Source of the DNA: Chloroflexota bacterium
Lineage (GTDB): Bacteria > Chloroflexota > Anaerolineae > UBA4142
Assembly (NCBI GenBank): GCA_016215025.1
Contig: JACRMI010000020.1
Location: 17,815-81,814 of the forward strand
DNA length: 64,000 bases
Reading direction: 5' to 3'
Positions 59,129 to 64,000 of the stretch are shown here, one piece after another (positions within the stretch are counted from its first letter, which is position 1; every line of letters starts with the position of its first letter). A program made the translations under genes and the position numbers. The notes under the pieces are model-generated. The model worked only from the letters and a program-made list of their open reading frames with translations, was not told where the DNA came from and made no database searches.

Positions 59129-61087
59129 TTAGTTTGTCGCCGACGAGGTTTGATACATGACGATGCAGTCACGTCCCGAGGACTTGGCTTCGGCGAGCGC
59201 TTGCTCGGCGGCGCGCAAAAGCCCATTTCCCGTTTCGCTGTGAAAAGGATAGACGGCAACGCCAAGCGAAATGGTTGCGAGCAAATCTGTGCCTTCAAAT
59301 GGAATGGGCATCTCGGCGAAGGTTGCCCGCCATTGTTCGGCGCGGCGCATCGCGACATCACTGCCTGCGCCGGGCAACACCATTACGAAATCTTCTTCGA
59401 TGCGGCACGCAATATCGGCGAGGCGCGATTGATCGCGCAAAAGATTTGCCAGGGCTTGTTGGACCAGTTGTCCGGCGCGATGCCCATGTTCTTCGCGGAT
59501 CGTTTTGAATCGGTCGATGTCGATAACGATGAGACTGACGGGGCGTGCCGAGCGTTTGGCGCGTGACAGCTCACGTTCGAGCGTCTCGTCGAGATAATGG
59601 CGATTGAAGAGTCCGGTCGATGGGTCGCGAATAGCTTGGTCGTGCAGCATCGTTTGCAGGTCTTCGATTTGTTCGAGTTGAATTTGCGATTGTTCGTTGA
59701 TACGTCGCAACTCGGCTTCCAGCCGTCGCCGCTCGGTCACATCGCGAATGACCGTAATCACTTCGTTTGGCGCGCACACTTCCATGCGTGCGACAAAATA
59801 GTGTTCGTGACCTTCAATCGGGAGACTGTATTCGTACGATTGCACTTGGCCTGTCTCGAGCGTGCGCCGAATATTACTTTTCGTTAGGGTTACCAGAGCA
59901 GGCGGCAAGGTCTCATCGACACTTTTGCCGACGGTCGCGGCAGAAGCCAGGACAGAGCCATCGTGTCTGACGCTATTGCAAGCGATACACGTGCCATTGG
60001 CGTCGTACTGAAAAACGAGATCCGGGATCGCATCGAACAGCGCTTGATTTTTCGTTTCGGCGCGTTTGCGTTCCGTGATGTCGCGCAGAACGATCAATCG
60101 CCCCGTGTATTGATCTTGTTTGTCGTACAATGCCGAAATTCGCAAATCGAGATGGCGCGTGTCGGGTTCGCCCACGGCGATTTCGGTTTGCGCTTCTTTA
60201 ACATCGCGATAACGTCCGATGAGTTCGGATTGGTTGGTGACAACGTGTTCTATATGTTTGCCGATGACCGATTCGTGCGCGCCGACAAGCGCGAATGCCG
60301 CTGGGTTAATATCCACAATGCGGTCTTGCGTGTCCAGAACGATAACCCCATCGACCATTTTTTCGATCAGCACGTCGCGCGCCACCGGCACCAGCTCAAA
60401 TAATTGAAACCGGAAAACGCTGAGTGCATAAATCACACCGCTCGCCGCAAACATGAAGGGCGTCAAATCGAGACCGAGTGGAGAAAGGCGCGCGATGTAG
60501 AGCGCGTTGCCAATCCACGGCAGCGCTGCGCCGATCAACAACGCGCCGATTTGTTCACGATAGCGTTGGGGAAAACGCAGGACATCACGGAGCAGTTGCA
60601 ATGTCCCGATGAACATCAAGCAGTACGAGTAGACGACGTGAATCCAAAACCAAAAACCATGCTCGTAGATAATAAAGTCGATCGGATTGTCGCCCGGGAG
60701 AATTTGACTCCAGATCCATCCATGCCACTCGTTCGTCCAAGTCAAGAGGGTGGTGATGATCGGGAGGATCCACAAGAGGGCGATGTAACGACGACGGAGA
60801 AACCAACGCGGCGAATTACTGTACTCGAGCGTGAAGATGAACCAGAGCAAGGGCACGCTGACGATGCCCGGATACTCTAATTTTCCCCACAGGATTTTGG
60901 CAGGCATTTGAACTGCCATGGCTTCGAGCGCGCGGAAAAAGCTCCATTCGGCAACGCCAAACATGAGCAAGGCAAACGTCACGCTGCCCGGCACATTCCG
61001 TCGGCGCAGTGCGACGATAGCAACAAGCAAGGCGATTATGGATGCAAAAACAAAGGCAAAGGCAAAAGTTGGGTAATGCCACGTCAT
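59129..61087 (-). CDS. 7TM-PAS-PAS-GGDEF protein with degenerate cyclase site
   Basis: A 652-residue sensor protein. Residues about 1-230 are a seven-helix HisKA_7TM-type sensor (YPTFAFAFVFASIIALLVAI, KLEYPGIVSVPLLWFIFTLE). Two PAS domains lie at about 235-345 and 350-460. A GGDEF-type domain lies at about 485-645 (DPSTGLFNRHYLDETLEREL, IDIDRFKTIREEHGHRAGQ). The catalytic signature R-Y-G-G-D-E-F is replaced by RIEEDF, one residue shorter, so cyclase activity is unlikely. Position near other c-di-GMP genes suggests a receptor or regulatory role (inference). Confidence 0.9.
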   Translation of the reverse strand: MTWHYPTFAFAFVFASIIALLVAIVALRRRNVPGSVTFALLMFGVAEWSFFRALEAMAVQMPAKILWGKLEYPGIVSVPLLWFIFTLEYSNSPRWFLRRRYIALLWILPIITTLLTWTNEWHGWIWSQILPGDNPIDFIIYEHGFWFWIHVVYSYCLMFIGTLQLLRDVLRFPQRYREQIGALLIGAALPWIGNALYIARLSPLGLDLTPFMFAASGVIYALSVFRFQLFELVPVARDVLIEKMVDGVIVLDTQDRIVDINPAAFALVGAHESVIGKHIEHVVTNQSELIGRYRDVKEAQTEIAVGEPDTRHLDLRISALYDKQDQYTGRLIVLRDITERKRAETKNQALFDAIPDLVFQYDANGTCIACNSVRHDGSVLASAATVGKSVDETLPPALVTLTKSNIRRTLETGQVQSYEYSLPIEGHEHYFVARMEVCAPNEVITVIRDVTERRRLEAELRRINEQSQIQLEQIEDLQTMLHDQAIRDPSTGLFNRHYLDETLERELSRAKRSARPVSLIVIDIDRFKTIREEHGHRAGQLVQQALANLLRDQSRLADIACRIEEDFVMVLPGAGSDVAMRRAEQWRATFAEMPIPFEGTDLLATISLGVAVYPFHSETGNGLLRAAEQALAEAKSSGRDCIVMYQTSSATN

Positions 61088-61310
61088 TAGGTCAAATCCA
61101 CATCAGAGGAAAAAGTATCGTTGACAGAATAACATCCGATTGAATGAGGGTCAATAGCGCAATGGTTACAAGTGTTTTTCGGTCACAATTACTTGCCAGT
61201 GTCAGATTTCCCCGCCGACGGGAAAAAAGTAAAGAATCAAGGTCGGTGTTTTTTTCAATCCGTGGGGCAAGTGAAATGTGACATTGCCAAAATAATCAGC
61301 CACTTGCTCT

Positions 61311-61706
61311 CTATCCCATTGTCGAACTTTTTTCCGGTAGGATTTTGTAGGTAACGCGCGTTTCGGGGCGTTTGGGATAATTGGGATGACCACGATATTT
61401 TTGGTTCAAGTGGCAAATCATTTCATAGCCGCCTTCTTCGGTTTCAGCAACAACGGTGCCGCGAATTTGGATGTAACGATATGGATTGTTTGGGTCGGCA
61501 ATAGCAAGCGCAACCTTGGGGTGACGTTTCAGTATCCTGTCTTTGACGCGACCACGCGCGGTGTTAATGAGGATGTGCGTGCCATCATAATCGAACCAGA
61601 CCGGCGTGACTTGAGGTGTGCCATCTTTCTTGACGAGCGCGAGAAATGCAAATGCTTTCTTTTCGAACGAAAACAGGTCGGCGAATTTTTCTGGCAGGGT
61701 GAACAT
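61311..61706 (-). CDS. PPOX-class pyridoxamine 5'-phosphate oxidase-like / F420-dependent protein
   Basis: A 131-residue protein with a split-barrel flavin-binding fold. ATG 61706 (MFTLPEKFADLF) has GGAG six bases upstream; ATG 61718 and further upstream starts are possible. FAFLALVKKDGTPQVTPVWF and NTARGRVKDRILKRHPKVAL are typical of PPOX-class F420-dependent enzymes, and IQIRGTVVAETEEGGYEMIC follows. The family reduces diverse substrates with FMN or F420. Substrate and cofactor cannot be told from sequence here. Confidence 0.88.
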   Translation of the reverse strand: MFTLPEKFADLFSFEKKAFAFLALVKKDGTPQVTPVWFDYDGTHILINTARGRVKDRILKRHPKVALAIADPNNPYRYIQIRGTVVAETEEGGYEMICHLNQKYRGHPNYPKRPETRVTYKILPEKSSTMG

Positions 61707-61810
61707 TCGTAGCTCCATTGCTTCTGGGTTGATCGATAGTATATCGGCAATTGAACGAATCGGCAAGGTGAACTTGGCTTTATATTGTTGCACAAAAACA
61801 AAAAAGTTTA

Positions 61811-61908
61811 GGACGCGGACAAACGCGGACTAACGCGGATAAATTTTTGCAAAGCGTCTGCGTGGCTGTGGCGCACTTGCCACAGTCAATGGGCATGCGT
61901 CCGCGTCC
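61811..61908. repeat. palindromic element with GGACGCGGA / TCCGCGTCC ends (intergenic copy)
   Basis: GGACGCGGACAAACGCGGA (from 61811) and CGTCCGCGTCC (to 61908). It shares internal blocks (CTGCGTGGCTG, CCACAGTCAAT) with the copy inside the GT39-like gene at 4970-5064. It lies in the 187-base gap upstream of the PPOX gene. Confidence 0.8.
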
Positions 61909-61980
61909 GATAGAAATCGCAAGCGGGGCTGGGATAATTCAGCCCTGCTTGGTCTTAATACCGTACGCTACAAAAATCGA

Positions 61981-63768
61981 TTATTTTATCACAAGAGGCA
62001 GGAACAATGTTTCGATAACGGGAGTATCACGTCCTCTGCCGAACCAAAGATAAAACGGGTGCATGCTTACGCCGCCAATCCCATTCAACAGGGCATAGCA
62101 CGAACCTCCCCAGGTATAGGGAGCGTAATCGTTCCGGCGTGTGGCGAAATAATCGCCCGATAAGGTGTCACTGGGATCGATGTTGCTATTGAGAGCGTTG
62201 TACCACTCCCAACCGCCACTGGGGAAGAAGCCAATCCCCGTATAACCGGGCGACAAGTCATCGGCGATGTAGGTCGCGCAGTTTTCAAAGTACGATCCGC
62301 CGCCCCACATGACCGTTCCCGCTACATGCAGTCGATCACTGAGCGCTGCTGTTGCGTACTGTATCGCAAATGAGCTTGACCACTTGATCGGCTCGTTGAT
62401 TAAAGTAAACGTACCTTGGTTGATTCGAACGACATGGGTGTAAGGATAAGCAAAGGTCGATCCGCCCACGCCATTGTTGCCTTGCGAAGCATCCCACACA
62501 AAAGTGAGAACGCCCCCTGCTTGCCATCCGGTAAAGATGCGATCACTGTGCGCCCAGCCGCCGCCGAAGGACCGGCGTTGGCACCAATCCGATGTGGCAT
62601 TGCCGCCGGTGCGTGGACAACGGAAAGGATAATTTGCGGGATACGCCGTATGCGAAACATCGTGTGAGATGATGCCGGTCCAGTTCGCCGCGCTTTCGGG
62701 CCAATCGAATACGCGCAAGGTGCTGTTCGATACATGCGCGGCAAAGTACATGTCACTGTAGCCGCGTTGCGTAAACCCAGGGCTGAACAGACCGGGCGCA
62801 TACCACTGATACCCGACGCCGCCACAGGCAGTCGTGAATGCGCTGATCGCAACTCGTATGACAATGCTTCCACCAGCCGCGCCATATTGGGTCATCTCTA
62901 GATAAAGGTTGTTATCACTGCGCGCAAACTTGGGTTGATCGTAATTAGTCCCAGAGGGCGAGCCGAGTTGTTGCGGAGTAAAGTCGGTGTAGCAAAAGTT
63001 AGCGTTAGAGAGCCGTCCGATGCCATTCGCCCATGCCAAACGAATCGCATTGTTGTTGCTGGCATTGGGCGAGTACTGAAGAATCCAAAAGGTAATATCA
63101 TGACTTTGATCGTAGTAAACGACTTGGTCACAGCAAAAGCCACCGTACGATGAAGGAAAAAGGGTATAGGGATTTAAAAAGCCCCACGTCTTGCCGCCAT
63201 CTTTCGAGAGTGCTGCACCCCAGTTCCACGTTTCCAATACGACGAGACCGTTCGAAGCATGACTCGTTTCGCCGATCATACTGCCGCCGCCGCCCAAATC
63301 CTTCGCTTGGTAGTAATAGAAATCATTGGGCGCAGCCGGCGCACGCGATGAGCTTGCTGGGAGAATTGGGGCGTTGCTAGGCGGATTGACTTCCGATGCG
63401 GTTGGCGCAGTGGTCTTGATAACAGGATTCAGATCGATCGGGGTGAGCGGATCGATTTGGCGATCATTCTCTGTCTCCGGTTGACCGGCGTGCGGCAAGC
63501 GCGGCGGCACACTCGATAACTCGACGATAGGATTGGAAGCGCCGCTTCCGCCGGTCGTCGCCGTACCGCCGCTGCCGGGGACCGGCGTCATAAGCGGAAC
63601 CACGAACGGACCACTCGCATCAGGATCAAGGTTGGAAGAACCGGGCGCGCCAAGATTTTGCTGGCGGGCGATCATAGATGTGGGTGAGTTTGGATCGGGG
63701 TTTGATAGCAAAATCAACAACACCACGAGTCCCACTCCCAAGCCGAAAAGTACCAATCGGCGATTCAT
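61981..63768 (-). CDS. secreted sialidase-like beta-propeller protein with LPLVIK tail
   Basis: A 595-residue exported protein. The N-terminal helix (LVLFGLGVGLVVLLILLSN) is a signal anchor. Residues about 30-145 are a Pro/Ser/Thr/Gly-rich linker. The body has an Asp-box (ALSKDGGKTWGF) and further beta-strands typical of sialidase-like propellers (FWILQYSPNASNNNAIRLAW, IFTGWQAGGVLTFVWD), plus two to three Cys pairs. Only one clear Asp-box is visible, and no catalytic Asp/Tyr/Arg set is evident. The final residues TLFLPLVIK match a tail often seen on exported Chloroflexota proteins. Binding or hydrolysis of glycans is possible. Confidence 0.75.
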   Translation of the reverse strand: MNRRLVLFGLGVGLVVLLILLSNPDPNSPTSMIARQQNLGAPGSSNLDPDASGPFVVPLMTPVPGSGGTATTGGSGASNPIVELSSVPPRLPHAGQPETENDRQIDPLTPIDLNPVIKTTAPTASEVNPPSNAPILPASSSRAPAAPNDFYYYQAKDLGGGGSMIGETSHASNGLVVLETWNWGAALSKDGGKTWGFLNPYTLFPSSYGGFCCDQVVYYDQSHDITFWILQYSPNASNNNAIRLAWANGIGRLSNANFCYTDFTPQQLGSPSGTNYDQPKFARSDNNLYLEMTQYGAAGGSIVIRVAISAFTTACGGVGYQWYAPGLFSPGFTQRGYSDMYFAAHVSNSTLRVFDWPESAANWTGIISHDVSHTAYPANYPFRCPRTGGNATSDWCQRRSFGGGWAHSDRIFTGWQAGGVLTFVWDASQGNNGVGGSTFAYPYTHVVRINQGTFTLINEPIKWSSSFAIQYATAALSDRLHVAGTVMWGGGSYFENCATYIADDLSPGYTGIGFFPSGGWEWYNALNSNIDPSDTLSGDYFATRRNDYAPYTWGGSCYALLNGIGGVSMHPFYLWFGRGRDTPVIETLFLPLVIK

Positions 63769-63907
63769 AGTTTCCCTCCTCAGAGTATGGATCGTTTATT
63801 TGTATTTCAACGTGCTGATTGGATTGGTCGAAAAATATTCAATTGGAAAGCAGTAACAGTCTAGTGCTCTTTCACAAAAGTCAGACTCACGGTAGACGCG
63901 CCAGTTG
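63769..63907. other. intergenic region, no feature recognised
   Basis: The 139 bases upstream of the secreted-protein gene hold AGGAGGGAAACTATG on the minus strand (its ribosome-binding site and start). I find no RNA gene or repeat in the rest. Confidence 0.5.
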
Positions 63908-63940
63908 ATGAAAAGCGGTAAAGCGAGGATACTTGGGGTT

Positions 63941-64000
63941 ATGCCAAAACTCCAAGTCCGCTCGCTTTACCACCGCGAGCATATCAAAAAATTGCGCCGT
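63941..64000 (+). CDS. 5' end of an unidentified gene, 3'-partial
   Basis: An open frame begins at ATG 63941 (MPKLQVRSLYHREHIKKLRR); an ATG at 63908 is also in frame. It runs off the window. The start is short and basic, as at the beginning of many transposases, but 20 residues are too few to assign a family. Confidence 0.3.
   Translation, partial: MPKLQVRSLYHREHIKKLRR

Noticed and set aside
1..64000. tRNA or rRNA genes
   Set aside because: I scanned for TTCGANTCC-type arms and rRNA blocks and found none; a covariance search would be decisive.

Overview
The window looks like a chromosomal segment of an uncultured, moderate-G+C bacterium of the phylum Chloroflexota, probably Anaerolineae-like. 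This is inference. It rests on the composition of the division/cell-wall (dcw) cluster, a B12-dependent ribonucleotide reductase with NrdR, a BTAD/NB-ARC/TPR regulator, a DUF164 zinc-ribbon plus RNase HI pair, secreted proteins with Pro/Thr linkers, one secreted protein ending in an LPLVIK-like tail, and many short palindromic intergenic repeats. I see no rRNA, tRNA, CRISPR array or complete insertion sequence.

Layout. (1) 1-8.4 kb: surface-polysaccharide type membrane proteins (two GT87-like proteins, an acyltransferase-3, a GT39-like mannosyltransferase, an OpgC-like protein), fmt, and a decayed Cache-sensor gene. (2) 8.5-18.6 kb: a large BTAD transcriptional regulator split by a frameshift in a CG repeat, recJ, a Nudix hydrolase, a DUF167 protein, a LysM protein, a beta-helix protein, a P-loop kinase, RNase HI and the zinc-ribbon protein. 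(3) 18.8-38.7 kb: a nearly complete dcw cluster, mraZ-rsmH-ftsL-ftsI-murF-mraY-[accessory insert]-murD-ftsW-murG-murC-[unknown membrane protein]-murB-ddl-ftsQ-ftsA-ftsZ. It has a strong promoter, four MraZ-type TGGG boxes in front of mraZ and a separate promoter for ftsZ. murE is missing. (4) 38.8-51.4 kb: a secreted protein, nrdR, an intein-containing nrdJ, a single-chain restriction-modification enzyme, an ABC exporter, a small-protein/HNH pair and a lipoprotein. (5) 51.5-61.1 kb, all on the minus strand: a cyclic-di-GMP signalling block. (6) 61.3-64 kb: a PPOX-fold protein, a secreted beta-propeller-like protein and the start of an unidentified gene at the right edge.

The most interesting part is region 5. 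A canonical c-di-GMP-I (GEMM) riboswitch followed by an intrinsic terminator precedes an apparent operon. The operon holds a small single-TM peptide with two AASWGN motifs, a 20-codon micro-ORF containing NWGS, a secreted subtilase whose C-terminus is seven tandem five-residue SASWG-type repeats, and a membrane enzyme carrying both an intact GGDEF-type and an intact HD-GYP domain. The operon would therefore sense, and its last gene would make or destroy, the same second messenger. A LuxR-type response regulator and a PAS histidine kinase lie immediately upstream, followed by a degenerate GGDEF protein. The shared Trp-Gly motif in peptide and protease suggests a substrate, pro-peptide or anchoring relationship that I do not recognise from any described system.

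A second theme is palindromic repeats inside genes. Elements otherwise seen between genes occur in frame inside murG (two tandem copies, about 52 extra residues) and inside the GT39-like gene, with a weaker candidate in murF. This resembles Rickettsia palindromic elements.
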